Source: Dentipellis sp. KUC8613 (Eukaryota > Basidiomycota > Agaricomycetes > Russulales > Hericiaceae). From it: a DNA stretch of 64,000 nt. The position numbers and the translations under genes were made by a program. Location of the stretch: contig NSJX01000010.1 of assembly GCA_002286715.1 (NCBI GenBank), positions 188,656 through 252,655 of the forward strand, read 5' to 3'. The notes under the pieces were generated by a model, which worked only from the letters and a program-made list of their open reading frames with translations, did not search any database and was not told the origin of the DNA. Shown in pieces: positions 10,976-20,970 of the stretch; within the stretch, counting starts at the first letter, position 1, and each line of letters opens with the position of its first letter.

Positions 10976-12481
10976 ATGACGGATTTCGAGGCACCAGCGC
11001 CGCAGCAAGAATCGAAAAAATGTCCCGTAGACAGCCTACCTGTCGAGCTCCTGGCCAACACCTTCCTCACTCTAAAGGCGATGCACTCCCGCGTGCATCA
11101 CGACCGCGTCCACCCTACCCCATACCAAATCACCCTCTCTCACGTTTCCCGACGTTGGCGGGCTGTTGCCATCCAGATCCCGGAGCTCTGGACCTTCCTT
11201 TATATCGCACACAACCACAGGCGCCTCGAGCGCCTCGACGCCTTCCTCACACGTTCCGCGAACCAGCCACTCGATATCGTCATCCGCTGGTGCCCGTTCG
11301 GGTCTCCCGCAGACCTGATCAACCCTCCCAGGCCGAGGGTCACGAATGCTAAACGCGAAGCGGAGCTCTGGCAAGCGTTTTTTGCGAAGCTCGTCCCGCA
11401 TGTCCAGAGATGGGCCATATTCGACTTCGGGTCGGACGCCTGGAGGCACATGCACACCGCGCTTACGGCACTGGAGTCAACCTCTGCACCGCGCCTGCGG
11501 TCGTTCTCTCTCCGCTACTACAATGTCATGGACCCGGTCTCGAATACCGACCCCGCCTGGCCGGCGAATAGCGCCTGCGCGCCCTTCAGCAATGGACCAC
11601 TGGAGCTGCAGGAACTTACTGTGCGCGCGGTGCGCTTGGATTGGCCCCGGTGCATGTTTGCTGGCCTCAGGTCGCTGACATTGGGCAGGAACTCGTGGGG
11701 TGTAAGATGCCCTGCCGACGAGGCGCTGCGCATTCTCGAGCGGAGCCCCCATCTGGAGTCGCTGAGACTAGAGGATGCAGTGCACCTTGAAGACCCCGTA
11801 GCGCCCTTGGAATTGCACGGGTTGAAGGAACTCTGTGTCGTCCAGCGCAATTGGGACGAGACTGAATGGCTTCCTGACCGCATAATCGCACCGAATCTCA
11901 ACGCGTTGACGCTCTTGCCGGTCGCGTCTCAAAGACCAAGTCCTGTGAATGCCCTGACAAGAGTGCGTGCAACGACAGGCACGTCGCTACTTGGGCCACT
12001 GCGCGCGTTTCGTTTTGTACCCTTTCGCGATGAACTCCGACTGGATCAGCGACGCGCCTTTTATGAAGAGCTGCGCAACATCCGCGTCCTCATCTTGGAT
12101 ACCTACACGCACACCTGGTCCGAGAACTTGGAGCTCATGCTCGATCTGATCGGCTCCCCAACCGCTGTGCAACACTACCTTCCGAACCTGACCACCCTAG
12201 TCTTCGCCATCATGGATTGGTCTCTTGTGGGCCTGCTTGTAAAATCACGGAGCAACACAGGCACGCCACTGAAGAAGATAATATGTAGCACCACATGCGT
12301 GGACTCGGATCAGATGTACCCGTTCGTGCGGGATTTGGAGGCATTTGGGACGGTGGAATGGCCCAGCGTCGAAAGTCCATGGGACTGCACTCTGGCTGAC
12401 TGGTTGGCATTCGACGCGGCGGTGCCCGGGACTGGGGAATTCGAGGACTCATGCGCACGAGTCAAATGCCATTTGCTTTAG
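10976..12481 (+). CDS. F-box/LRR-like protein, subfamily B (B1)
   Basis: Likely SCF substrate adaptor, single-exon, 501 residues. The F-box starts near residue 21 (SLPVELLANTFLTLKAM), followed by TLSHVSRRWRAVAIQIPELW and LERLDAFLTRSANQPLDIVI. LRR-like strands follow, for example FAGLRSLTLGRNSWG and SPHLESLRLEDAVHL. The C-terminal part has TVQHYLPNLTTLVFA-like and GTPLKKII segments, which recur in B2 and B3. The ATG at 10976 sits 9 nt after the acceptor of a 67-nt 5'UTR intron (10900-10966), the same arrangement as its paralogs. It is divergent from A1 and convergent with the Dap1 gene. B1 and B3 are full length; B2 lacks the central part. Confidence 0.87.
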   Translation: MTDFEAPAPQQESKKCPVDSLPVELLANTFLTLKAMHSRVHHDRVHPTPYQITLSHVSRRWRAVAIQIPELWTFLYIAHNHRRLERLDAFLTRSANQPLDIVIRWCPFGSPADLINPPRPRVTNAKREAELWQAFFAKLVPHVQRWAIFDFGSDAWRHMHTALTALESTSAPRLRSFSLRYYNVMDPVSNTDPAWPANSACAPFSNGPLELQELTVRAVRLDWPRCMFAGLRSLTLGRNSWGVRCPADEALRILERSPHLESLRLEDAVHLEDPVAPLELHGLKELCVVQRNWDETEWLPDRIIAPNLNALTLLPVASQRPSPVNALTRVRATTGTSLLGPLRAFRFVPFRDELRLDQRRAFYEELRNIRVLILDTYTHTWSENLELMLDLIGSPTAVQHYLPNLTTLVFAIMDWSLVGLLVKSRSNTGTPLKKIICSTTCVDSDQMYPFVRDLEAFGTVEWPSVESPWDCTLADWLAFDAAVPGTGEFEDSCARVKCHLL

Positions 12482-12734
12482 AAAAGTTCAATTGGGTTAC
12501 GGGCACCGCGTATGTTTGTTCAGAACCTAAGGCCTAAATGGTCTATGGATATCTAGATTTGAACCACAGTATATATCGATCCGTGCGGTACCTACAATAG
12601 ACAGCCGAGTAGGTCGGGACAAGACAACCGCTGGACGTGACGATAATGAAGCGAGGGGTGTTGTTACATGGTAAATTGCGCTGAATGAAAGACTCCGAGC
12701 CGAGAAGAAAGGGGGATAGGGATAGGGAAGCAAA

Positions 12735-13422
12735 TCAAATGGCGTCGTTCTCGACCAGACGACCACAGATGATATACTTGTTGGAGAAGTGCTCGTGCCA
12801 GCCCTTCATGTTGTCGCTAAACGAGAACGTCAGACTCGAATACGATGGTGTTCCGACGGTCATATCAGACGTACATCTCTTCCTGAGTGAGGTCAGTCAG
12901 CTTGTCCAGGGGTTGGTCAATGGGAGTCAACATTTCTGCCACCGGGAGATAATTAGCTGTCCACGCATGCGCAAACGCTCTGCTACATACCGACGTCGAA
13001 GGACTGCTTCGCCATGCCACGAGAGGCGTCACGTCCCGCAAAGTTGCCATACATCCCATCTATCCCATCCCAATTAATACATGGACCGCTTAAGCATGGG
13101 TTCAAATACGCGACGCACCAGGACCGTAGAAGTTCCTCCCCGCCGTGACGTCAAATACTGTGCCTTGTATGGCAAGCAGAATCCGGCCTCCGCCGTCAGG
13201 GTTTTTCCCATCGTACTTCTCGAGTGTCTTTGGAGTGTACTTCGTGAACACTAGGACTGGAGGATGGGCCCTAGGCATCCACGAGTATCCCTTCTTGAAC
13301 TCCGTTGGCGCGTCATCCACGGGGGGCGGCGAGCCACGCGGGAAGAGGATGCGCTGGACAGTGTAGAGAAGGTAGAGGAGAAGGGCGGTATTGACAGGTG
13401 TTGAGAGCGAGAGTGTCGGCAT
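12735..13422 (-). CDS. DAP1: Dap1/PGRMC-type cytochrome b5-like heme protein
   Basis: This is a membrane-associated progesterone-receptor (PGRMC/Dap1) homolog. The family binds heme and supports sterol-synthesis P450s (Erg11) in the ER. It starts at 13422 (MPTLSLSTPVN) with an N-terminal membrane anchor (NTALLLYLLYTVQRILF). The cytochrome-b5-like domain follows: KYTPKTLEKYDGKN, ILLAIQGTVFDVTAG and then FYGPDGMYGNFAGRDASRGM across an intron. The conserved Tyr-containing KYDG and FYGP motifs are the family heme-site features. The C-terminus reads DNMKGWHEHFSNKY and ends RLVENDAI at 12735. Three introns fit (about 13075-13122, 12936-12990 and 12811-12872). An in-frame upstream ATG at 13614 would add about 64 Arg-rich residues and is unlikely. 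It sits between the two mirrored F-box pairs but is functionally unrelated to them. Confidence 0.88.
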
Positions 13423-13736
13423 CGTGGTTGCGGTGAAGGAGGTGGGTCGAGCACGACGGGCGCGGCGTCGAGCTACGCCGCTGCCACCACGAGCGCTTGT
13501 GCGGGGGGGCGTCGCGTCAGCAGCATATGCGCATGCCCCTAACCCTAACGTACCCCTTCGCCGATGCCGTCGTACGATGTACTGTGTTGTATCGTCAACG
13601 TCGCCTTCCGTCAAATATGTAGATGGAGAACTGCCACATACATCTACAATGATGGAATGTTAAAACAATGGTATTTACAATCTTAAATTATCCTGGAGGG
13701 CGGGGTCAAAGCTCAGCAATCAAAATCTACAGTATT
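13423..13736. other. Intergenic; promoter of Dap1
   Basis: Upstream region of Dap1 and 3' flank of F-box B2. A CCCTAACCCTAACG stretch near 13538-13551 resembles telomere-type sequence but is only two units long. Nothing else is seen. Confidence 0.4.
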
Positions 13737-14891
13737 TTAAAAGACGAAACGACATTTGAGCCTCGCGCACGTATCATTGAATGTTGCAGTCCCCGGTTTA
13801 GCTTCGTCCAGCGCAAGCCAATCTGTCAGATTACTTTCTCCGAGTGCCTCTTGGGTAAAACCAAATGCCTCCAAATTCTGTGGGAACCATCGAACGTGTT
13901 CCCCGTCCTCCGCTAATGCGCCAACATCGCAGACGATCTTCTTCAACGGCACGCCTGCATCCCGTCGCGCCAGGACAAGTTCGCGCATCAGAGGCCAATT
14001 TGGGAGCATTGTGACTATGGTAGTCAGGTTTGGCAAGTAAGGGGTCGCCTCAGTGGGTTTCATCAGGTCGTGCATGAGGCTGACACTGTCACTCAACAGG
14101 GAGTTCGGCGAGTAGTTGAGGACCAGGACGCGGATATTTTGCAGCTCTCGATACATCGTCTGGCGTTGCTCCAAATCGCATTCGGCATCCAACGGCACCG
14201 TACGTAGTGCGTGCAATGGCTCGAGGATCGACTTGCCCGTCGTCGAATGCTTGCGTGTGAACACGTCCATGATATCTGGCGTCAAACCCCAGGTATGCCA
14301 AAGTGTCAAGGAGTGCAAGTTCGGCATCGAGACCTCCTGGAACGCCCATGTGGCTGAGCCCAGTTCGGGCACGGTGATGTTGAGATCGTCCAGTGCGCCT
14401 AACTCCGGAGGCGTGTCGAAGATGTCCGCGCTATACCAGGCATCCGAAAAGACATCCAATATTCTCCAGCGTGCAATATGCGGAACAAGCTTCGCAAAAA
14501 ATGTGTCGAGCTCGAGTCCGGCGTCCATAGCCACTGGGTGATGCTCGGGGCTTATGGATTCCTCGTACCGCTTTTCCATTGGATACCAGTGTATGACGAT
14601 ATGGAGAGGAGCGCTAGCTGAGCGCGTGAGGAAGGTATCGAGGTACTCGATATTGTGAGATAGGTGGGACATATAGAGGAATGTCCATAGCCTTCGGGTG
14701 TTGACGGCGATGGTCCGCCACCGGCGGGAGACATGGGAGAGGGTGATCGAGTACGGAGTGGTATACGCGCAATGAGAGCGATCTTGGCATACTATGGAAC
14801 TATGTATGGCTTTCAAGGTGAGAAAGATGTCGGACAAGAGCTCGATGGGCAGGGAATCTATATGAATTTGTTCGTCGTATGAGGTCGACAT
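13737..14891 (-). CDS. F-box protein, subfamily B (B2), internally shortened
   Basis: Likely SCF adaptor or decayed paralog, single-exon, 384 residues. The F-box (SLPIELLSDIFLTLKAI) is followed by TLSHVSRRWRTIAVNTRRLW and LDTFLTRSASAPLHIVIHW. Compared with B1 and B3, about 115-130 central residues (the LRR-like part between FSDAW and the ELGALDDLNITV segment) are missing. The reading frame is kept, and the C-terminal repeats are intact (LPNLTTIV, AGVPLKKIV, ending TCARLKCRFVF). The start at 14891 (MSTSYDEQ) lies 6 nt after the acceptor of a 65-nt 5'UTR intron (14898-14962); the longer in-frame start at 15059 is therefore rejected. It is in tandem with B3 downstream of it. Whether it is functional is unknown. 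Confidence 0.8.
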   Translation of the reverse strand: MSTSYDEQIHIDSLPIELLSDIFLTLKAIHSSIVCQDRSHCAYTTPYSITLSHVSRRWRTIAVNTRRLWTFLYMSHLSHNIEYLDTFLTRSASAPLHIVIHWYPMEKRYEESISPEHHPVAMDAGLELDTFFAKLVPHIARWRILDVFSDAWYSADIFDTPPELGALDDLNITVPELGSATWAFQEVSMPNLHSLTLWHTWGLTPDIMDVFTRKHSTTGKSILEPLHALRTVPLDAECDLEQRQTMYRELQNIRVLVLNYSPNSLLSDSVSLMHDLMKPTEATPYLPNLTTIVTMLPNWPLMRELVLARRDAGVPLKKIVCDVGALAEDGEHVRWFPQNLEAFGFTQEALGESNLTDWLALDEAKPGTATFNDTCARLKCRFVF

Positions 14892-15436
14892 GGTCCTCTG
14901 GGTCAGTGTCACAGGATTAGCACGCAAATATTTATGACATCGATGGAATAAGTTGCACTCACCTCGGATCGTCCAGTACGGGTCAGGCGATCCACGAACC
15001 AGTCGAATTTCTTTCTCATGGCCATTCCTGTCGGATGTTGAAATATATGACTCCGACAAGCGCTCGCTGATTTCGTCCCGACTCGGAGCTCCCCGTCCAA
15101 TGACAACACTGACGCTCTAGCTTACCTCAATCCACAGACTGATATACGTAGAGAGGAGCTCTGTGAGTCTCAACACGAAATGAATCCATCTCCAGGGAAA
15201 TCGAGGTCCGTTTCGACCATCTGTCTCGCCCTCAATTGAAACTGCTCCGAGTCATTCTGCAGAGGGAGGTTAACATAGGTGAGAAGGATGCGCAGGGATT
15301 TTGATATCATGGAGGGTAAGCCTTCTGATAACACGAATCATTGACATGGCATGGTACAGTATGCTTGAAAATCTACCAATTCTTGCTGCTCTGATGAAGT
15401 CCGTGAAGTATGAATCATACACTAACGGGAAGTCTG
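14892..15436. other. Intergenic; promoter of F-box B2
   Basis: Contains the B2 5'UTR intron (14898-14962 on minus) and otherwise no gene I can support. The rest separates B2 from B3. Confidence 0.4.
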
Positions 15437-16969
15437 CTAATTGTAAGCACGGCAGTTGAGTCGTGTGCATGCATCATGGAATTCGGCAGTCCCGGGGACC
15501 GCTGCGTCAAGTTCCAGCCAATCTTCTAGAGCGGTATTCGAGAGGTCCTGGTCAAGGAGCAGACATGTCTCCAAGTCCTGCGCGAACCACTGTGCCTCCT
15601 CCAAAGTCTCGCGCGCGTCGGTGGCGGAAACGATCTTGCTCAATGGTGCACCGGCGTTTCGCCGTGCCTCGACGACGTCGCACATTGCATCCCAGTCTAC
15701 CACTGCAATGACGAGGGTCGTCAGATTTGGCAGGTGGAGCACAGCACCAGTAGAGGCTGTTAAATCGTGCAGAAGGGTGAGACTGCCAAGGCCCTGGTCA
15801 TTCTTGTCCACATCGTAGATGAGGACACGGAGGTTGCGCAATTCTTCATACATGGCATGGCGTCGCTCCAAGTCACATTCGGCATGGAAGTGCACCATGC
15901 GGAATGCGCATAGCGGTCGGAGAATCGACGCACCCGTCGTCGGGTGTGCGCCGGTCAACGCGTCCATGATCTCGACAGTCAAGGAATTGTAATGCCATAG
16001 CGTCAAAGTGCGCAGGTTCGGTGCGATAAGGTACTGTGGTATCCAATCTGCCGAGTCCCAGGTCACCACGGCGATGCCAAGGTTGTCGAGCGCTGGCAGT
16101 TCCACGGCATGGGCTGTACCGTGACTGGCCAGGGGTACGAGGTCCTCAATGCGTAATGATACCAGCGCTGAACACTGTGCGAGGATGCGGAGCGCGTCGT
16201 CTGAGGAGATGCCTGAGCGCCGCTGGCTAAAGTTATTGCTCAAAGTCAACACCCTGAGGCCGGCGAACGGGCACCACTGTGGATCCAGGGGTATTCCGCG
16301 CATGGAGAGCTCGTGCAGTTGTAATAATGCACCGTTCAAGGGTGCGGCGCGTCCACTGGTGGGTGCTGCCCAGGCGGGGTTGGTGTTTAGTACCCGGAAC
16401 ATGCGGTCATAGTAACGGAGACCAAACGCCCGGAGACGTGGCGCAGTCGCTCCCTGCAGCACGACGAGCGCCGCCCGTATGATTTGCCAAACGTCCGACG
16501 AGAAGTCAAATGCGCCCCAGCGCGCGACGTGTGCGACAAGCTTTGCAAGAAGAGGTCCGAAGGCGATGCGAGGCCCGGGCCTCGCGGTCATGTTTGTGCT
16601 CTGAGGACCGCTGCTTCCGTTGTTAGGCCTCGACTGGAGACAGCGGATAATGATGTCAAGAGGTCTACTGGCAGAGCGAGTGAGAAACGCATCGACGCGC
16701 TCGAGATGCCTGTGCGTGTACGAGACATTTATGAATGTCCACAGATCTGGTGTGTTCAGCGTGATTGTCCGCCAGCGGCTTCCAACGTGGGAGAGTGTGA
16801 TTTGGTAGGGAGTGGTGGAGATACATTCGCTGGCACGTTCATGGCGTGTGAGAGAATGCATGGCTTTCAGAATGAGGAAGATGTGGGAAAGGAGTTCGAC
16901 GGGAAGGCCATCAATAGGACATGGATTGCTTGGCGAGAGCGGTACTGGTATTGATATCGATTGATCCAT
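15437..16969 (-). CDS. F-box/LRR-like protein, subfamily B (B3)
   Basis: Likely SCF adaptor, single-exon, 510 residues, the full-length paralog closest in layout to B1. The F-box starts near residue 21 (GLPVELLSHIFLILKAM), followed by TLSHVGSRWRTITLNTPDLW and LERVDAFLTRSASRPLDIII. LRR-like strands include FAGLRVLTLSNNFSQ and SALVSLRIEDLVPL. The C-terminus reads AGAPLSKIV, LEDWLELDAAVPGTAEF and ends LNCRAYN. The ATG at 16969 lies 4 nt after the acceptor of a 71-nt 5'UTR intron (16974-17044, minus strand). It is divergent from A2, mirroring A1/B1. Confidence 0.86.
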   Translation of the reverse strand: MDQSISIPVPLSPSNPCPIDGLPVELLSHIFLILKAMHSLTRHERASECISTTPYQITLSHVGSRWRTITLNTPDLWTFINVSYTHRHLERVDAFLTRSASRPLDIIIRCLQSRPNNGSSGPQSTNMTARPGPRIAFGPLLAKLVAHVARWGAFDFSSDVWQIIRAALVVLQGATAPRLRAFGLRYYDRMFRVLNTNPAWAAPTSGRAAPLNGALLQLHELSMRGIPLDPQWCPFAGLRVLTLSNNFSQRRSGISSDDALRILAQCSALVSLRIEDLVPLASHGTAHAVELPALDNLGIAVVTWDSADWIPQYLIAPNLRTLTLWHYNSLTVEIMDALTGAHPTTGASILRPLCAFRMVHFHAECDLERRHAMYEELRNLRVLIYDVDKNDQGLGSLTLLHDLTASTGAVLHLPNLTTLVIAVVDWDAMCDVVEARRNAGAPLSKIVSATDARETLEEAQWFAQDLETCLLLDQDLSNTALEDWLELDAAVPGTAEFHDACTRLNCRAYN

Positions 16970-17504
16970 ACTTCTGTACTCTTCAGTTCTCGATATTAGC
17001 TCAAAGCAAAGAGAACGTTATTCTACTTATACGAAGCCACTCACCGAGCGTTTGCATATCCGCAGGAATCGAAGGGCAGCATGCCGGCAGACTCTGGAGT
17101 GACCCCATCAATTGAGTTTACTCAGCTGGCGAGGAGGACGCGTACAGGTCGGCGCTTCAAAAATATTGCGCCAGCGCTCGCTGAGTTGTAAGCGCTTGCT
17201 GTCCTTTGGCGCCGTACTTCACATACTAGCGGGTTCTGATCCCCACTGACACGCCTTTGTTATTCACACGTTTCGACGATTGTATTCGCAAGCAGAAAGC
17301 ACATATCGTGTCGCTCTATGTCTGACGGACGTTGACAACGACCTTGAAACTTCATCGATCTCAAGTTCTACTTGATGTACACGCGTCACGACAACGAACA
17401 TCTCCCCATTTCCACAAGACACTATTGCTGAATATATAGCATGTAAGCGGTATTCGCGTGCAACAATGTTGCATTCTCTGACGATTCATCTGCTCAGCGT
17501 CGTA
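16970..17504. promoter_or_regulatory. Divergent promoter, B3/A2 F-box pair
   Basis: Shared upstream region of B3 (-) and A2 (+), with 5'UTR introns at 16974-17044 (minus) and 17443-17497 (plus, acceptor CTCAG). It is similar in length and layout to 10426-10975. Confidence 0.6.
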
Positions 17505-19154
17505 ATGGAGGATCCCCCGAGTTCCTGGAGGTCGCCATGCTACATCGCTAAGTTACCCATTGAACTATTGTCCAAGATCTTCCTTCTCCCAAATGCAGAG
17601 TGTCACGACGAGCGCGGCGTCATCAAGTACGCCTCCCAGCGACATCCGATGCGCATCTCGCACGTCTGTCAGCACTGGCGCGCTGTCGCTCTCCATACTC
17701 CTGCTCTCTGGGCAATCCTGTACGTCAATCCCGTGAAGGTTCATCCAGACCGCCTGAACGCTTTCCTTGAGCGCTCGGCATACAGCCCTTTGACTATCAG
17801 CATCTATCACCGTGGCTTGCGAGATCTAGGACTGACACCTCTTGGCGAGCTATACATATCCCTTCTATCGAAGCTCGAACCCCACGCACCACGCTGGCTC
17901 ACGCTGGACATCGCAACGCAAAACGAACGAATCCGAGACGTGGTGATGAGATATTTGCAGCACATAGCAGCACCTGCACTCCGCAGATTCCGATTCTGGA
18001 ACAACATTTTAGACCTGGGCGACCCAAGGGGCCCGCCTTACTCGGAGCCAGATCCCCCGCTCTTGCCTTTTCACGGGGCGCTATCTCAGCTGCGCAACCT
18101 ACATCTCGATGGCGTAGATACCCAATGGCTACACTGCCGCCTCCAGAACCTCACATCGCTCACCCTAACCGGCTACCCCGAAATCACCCTCCCCCAGCTG
18201 CTCTTCTTGCTCTCCTCCAACCCACGCCTCGCAGCACTCACCATCCACGCCTATAAACTTTCACCATCTGCCCCCACAGCAGAACACGTAACGCTCCCGC
18301 AGCTCGAGTACCTCCTGCTCCACATCTCCGACCAGGACCTCCGCATCATCTGGGACCACCTCTACCTCCCCCGCCTTTCCTCTCTCTCCATCCACCCCGG
18401 CGGGCCCGACCACAGTGCCTCCCTCCAGCTGCTCACCCACCCAAACCCGCACGCGCCCGCACACACCCTCACCTTCCTCGCGCTCTGGCCGCGCGCCGAG
18501 TCCCTCGGATTCACACGCGCGCTCTACGCAGAGCTCCCCCTCCTCCGCACGCTCCTCCTCTGCCCGAACGACCGCCGCGCGGCCGCCACCTGCGTCCGCG
18601 ATCTCGCGAACCCGATCCTACGCGCATCGGCAGCCACATCCGCACCGCCGAGCCTCGTGCTGCCCCGCCTGACGACGCTCCTGCTCATGCTGCGGCACAG
18701 CTCGGACATCGAGAGCCACACCGCCGAGGTCGACTGGGCGCTCCTGCAGCACGTCGCGGCGGCGCGCGCTGCCGCGGGCGTGCCGCTGCGCAGGGTCTTC
18801 CTCGAGTACGAGCATGCGTGGGCGTCGGGTCCGCCAGGCAGCCCGAATACCGACTCGGACATCGGGGTAGACTCGGGGGCGGAGGCAAACCTGTATATGG
18901 ACAAGGTGGCAGAGGAGGAGGCAGAGGCGAGAATGGACTCGGGAACGGCGTGTGCGTGGCTGCTCGCGCATCTCGACGCGTTCGGCATGATGCCCAGACT
19001 CTGGAGTCCGTATCTGCTGAGGCGGGAGTACGCGGAGGACTGTTTCGCGCTAGAGGCGGCGCCCGCGGCTGAGGAGGTAAGGGTATGCGGGAGGCTGGGG
19101 TTTACGTTGTTCGAGAAGCCCGCCATTGGAAGGAGGATGAGGGCGGAGGCTTAG
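17505..19154 (+). CDS. F-box/LRR-like protein, subfamily A (A2)
   Basis: Likely SCF adaptor, single-exon, 549 residues, paralog of A1. The F-box is at about residue 16 (KLPIELLSKIFLLP), followed by RISHVCQHWRAVALHTPALW and DRLNAFLERSAYSPLTISIY. The LTSLTLTGYPEITLPQLL strand matches A1's LTSLALIGYPEISLSELL. Near the C-terminus it has an acidic insertion relative to A1 (around DSDIGVDSGAEANLYMDK and EEEAEARMDS, about 18840-18940). The ATG at 17505 is preferred because the earlier in-frame ATG at 17466 lies inside a 55-nt 5'UTR intron (17443-17497). The second half is much more GC-rich than the first and than A1. Confidence 0.86.
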   Translation: MEDPPSSWRSPCYIAKLPIELLSKIFLLPNAECHDERGVIKYASQRHPMRISHVCQHWRAVALHTPALWAILYVNPVKVHPDRLNAFLERSAYSPLTISIYHRGLRDLGLTPLGELYISLLSKLEPHAPRWLTLDIATQNERIRDVVMRYLQHIAAPALRRFRFWNNILDLGDPRGPPYSEPDPPLLPFHGALSQLRNLHLDGVDTQWLHCRLQNLTSLTLTGYPEITLPQLLFLLSSNPRLAALTIHAYKLSPSAPTAEHVTLPQLEYLLLHISDQDLRIIWDHLYLPRLSSLSIHPGGPDHSASLQLLTHPNPHAPAHTLTFLALWPRAESLGFTRALYAELPLLRTLLLCPNDRRAAATCVRDLANPILRASAATSAPPSLVLPRLTTLLLMLRHSSDIESHTAEVDWALLQHVAAARAAAGVPLRRVFLEYEHAWASGPPGSPNTDSDIGVDSGAEANLYMDKVAEEEAEARMDSGTACAWLLAHLDAFGMMPRLWSPYLLRREYAEDCFALEAAPAAEEVRVCGRLGFTLFEKPAIGRRMRAEA

Positions 19155-20970
19155 GCTGGGGGGGGCATCGTGAAGTGCGCACGGGCTCGATGGGGTGTTT
19201 TCAGCGAGACGGGCCTGCTGCAGCACCTTGTATACTGCTGCGAGTAAATTCTCGAGCATAGGGTATCCCCCCTAGCGAGCTGCAGCTGGGTGCTATCATC
19301 CGTCAACTGTCGCGCCCCGAGAGCCGTACCACTGCAAGCGCACCATGGGTAGGAAGGAGGCCGTGTCATCCTCACCTTTAATCGCAGTGGATGTGCCCCT
19401 CGCCGCTCTAGCCTTCCGCCAGCCAGACGCGCACCGAGCGAGAGCCTCCTCTATTCTCATCCCAACTGCGTGACCATCACGGCACCCTCAGGTCTCCATA
19501 CTCCGGCCCTCCACGGCACGCGCCGCAGACTTCAGCCTCTCCGCGGCCCGCGCGCGTGCGCCGAACTTGCCGCATATATCGACCCGGTGCTTTGCCATGT
19601 CCTGCCCGCGACGTCGACTCGAAGTACTCCGAGTCTACCACCCCCCAGGCCCGTCCGCTCACCACTCGGACGCACGACGGAGAAAGCCACTCTCACCACC
19701 TGGCGGCATGGCATCAGCTCAATCATCCATTCCATTCTTCCCATACCATCCATTGGATTCTCTCCATCTGCATCGTGGATCCTGGATTTTCCTGATCTCC
19801 GGCTGCAGTCTCCACGCATCGCAGTCTCCGGTCGGCCCCTCCACCCGACTCGGACTCAAGCGCCTCTTCCAAGCTCTCGTGGCATGTGGAGAAGGCGCTG
19901 GATATATCCACCCGGTGCTTTTTCCTGCCCGTACCCGCGTGGAAGGGTGAGTACCAGTGGAGAGGTCGAAGTGGGTTGGGCTGGCTCGGCTCGGCAGCTC
20001 CCTCCGTCTCCCCTGCTATCACGCAGTACTCGAGTACTCCGCTGCAGCAAAGTGCCCGACGGACGCTTCCAGTGCAGCTGCACGCATACATGCGCCCCGA
20101 TTCATTCATCTCGTCTCGAGCCCGAAAGACCACAGCGATAAGTAGCATTCACAAATGACCACTGGCACCGCGCGCCGCTTCCAATTCCATCACGATCACG
20201 ATCATTTCCACCCGTCAAACTCAAACCCAAACTCCAGCCGCGGCGCAACGTTAACGCCCCTGATATCCTGGTATCGATATCGACAGTAATACAGTAGCCC
20301 ATAACGACGTGGTGGGTACCCCAGTTTCCAAAGTTAGATCCAGGCACTGTTTGTACCGTGTATTTTATCTGTCGTGATTCAAATGCAAATGCAAATGTGT
20401 AACCTTATCTTTATCCTCGCTCTAATATGTAACGTATGCAGCTGGAACTGAGAGGAGCTTGGAAGCAAATAAGTATCGGTGATGGATGGGTGTATGTTAT
20501 GGTCTCGATGTCGTCGTCGTTGGTGCTGCATGATATGCGTAAACTACCGTACTATAAAAACTAATGCTAATACCAATGCGTATGTTATAAGTAGTCGTGG
20601 ATGTGGATGTGGATGTATGCGTCGAAAGCAAGGGAAAACGAAAACAAGAAAGAAAACGAAAGAAAAAGAAAAAGCATGCCAAACAAAAAACGCACAAAAG
20701 TTCTCCGAATCCCTTATCCGTATCCTGGCCATTTTGATACATAACACCAATACCTCTCCATACCCCATCGCAGACCATCACCCGCTCTACCCCCACCCGC
20801 ACGTACTACCCGCACTCGCACGACCCCATCTTGACTGACTCACGCCATCATCATCTTCTGATCGCTCATCGACGAGGTCGTCATGGATCTGACACCCAGA
20901 CACCATCAGCATCATGCCTCCTATCCCAAAAAGACGCAGAGAGAAGGATGTCAACAGTTGAAGCAAAAAC
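19155..20970. other. Gene-poor 1.8-kb stretch with degenerate repeats
   Basis: No gene is supported; a Pro/Ser-rich open frame near 19470-20141 looks non-coding. Two diverged copies of a block (around 19578-19625 and 19899-19945, both with ATATATCnACCCGGTGCTTT) lie about 320 bp apart. Near 20630-20690 is a purine-rich A/G tract, preceded by a short GTGGAT repeat near 20595. The region is the 3' flank of both F-box A2 and the SLATT gene. Confidence 0.4.

Noticed and set aside
13530..13560. Telomere-type CCCTAA repeat
   Set aside because: Only two units (CCCTAACCCTAACG) occur inside ordinary gene-dense DNA.
19470..20141. Plus-strand Pro/Ser-rich 223-codon open frame
   Set aside because: It overlaps the degenerate repeats, has no domain, and has no conserved start context.
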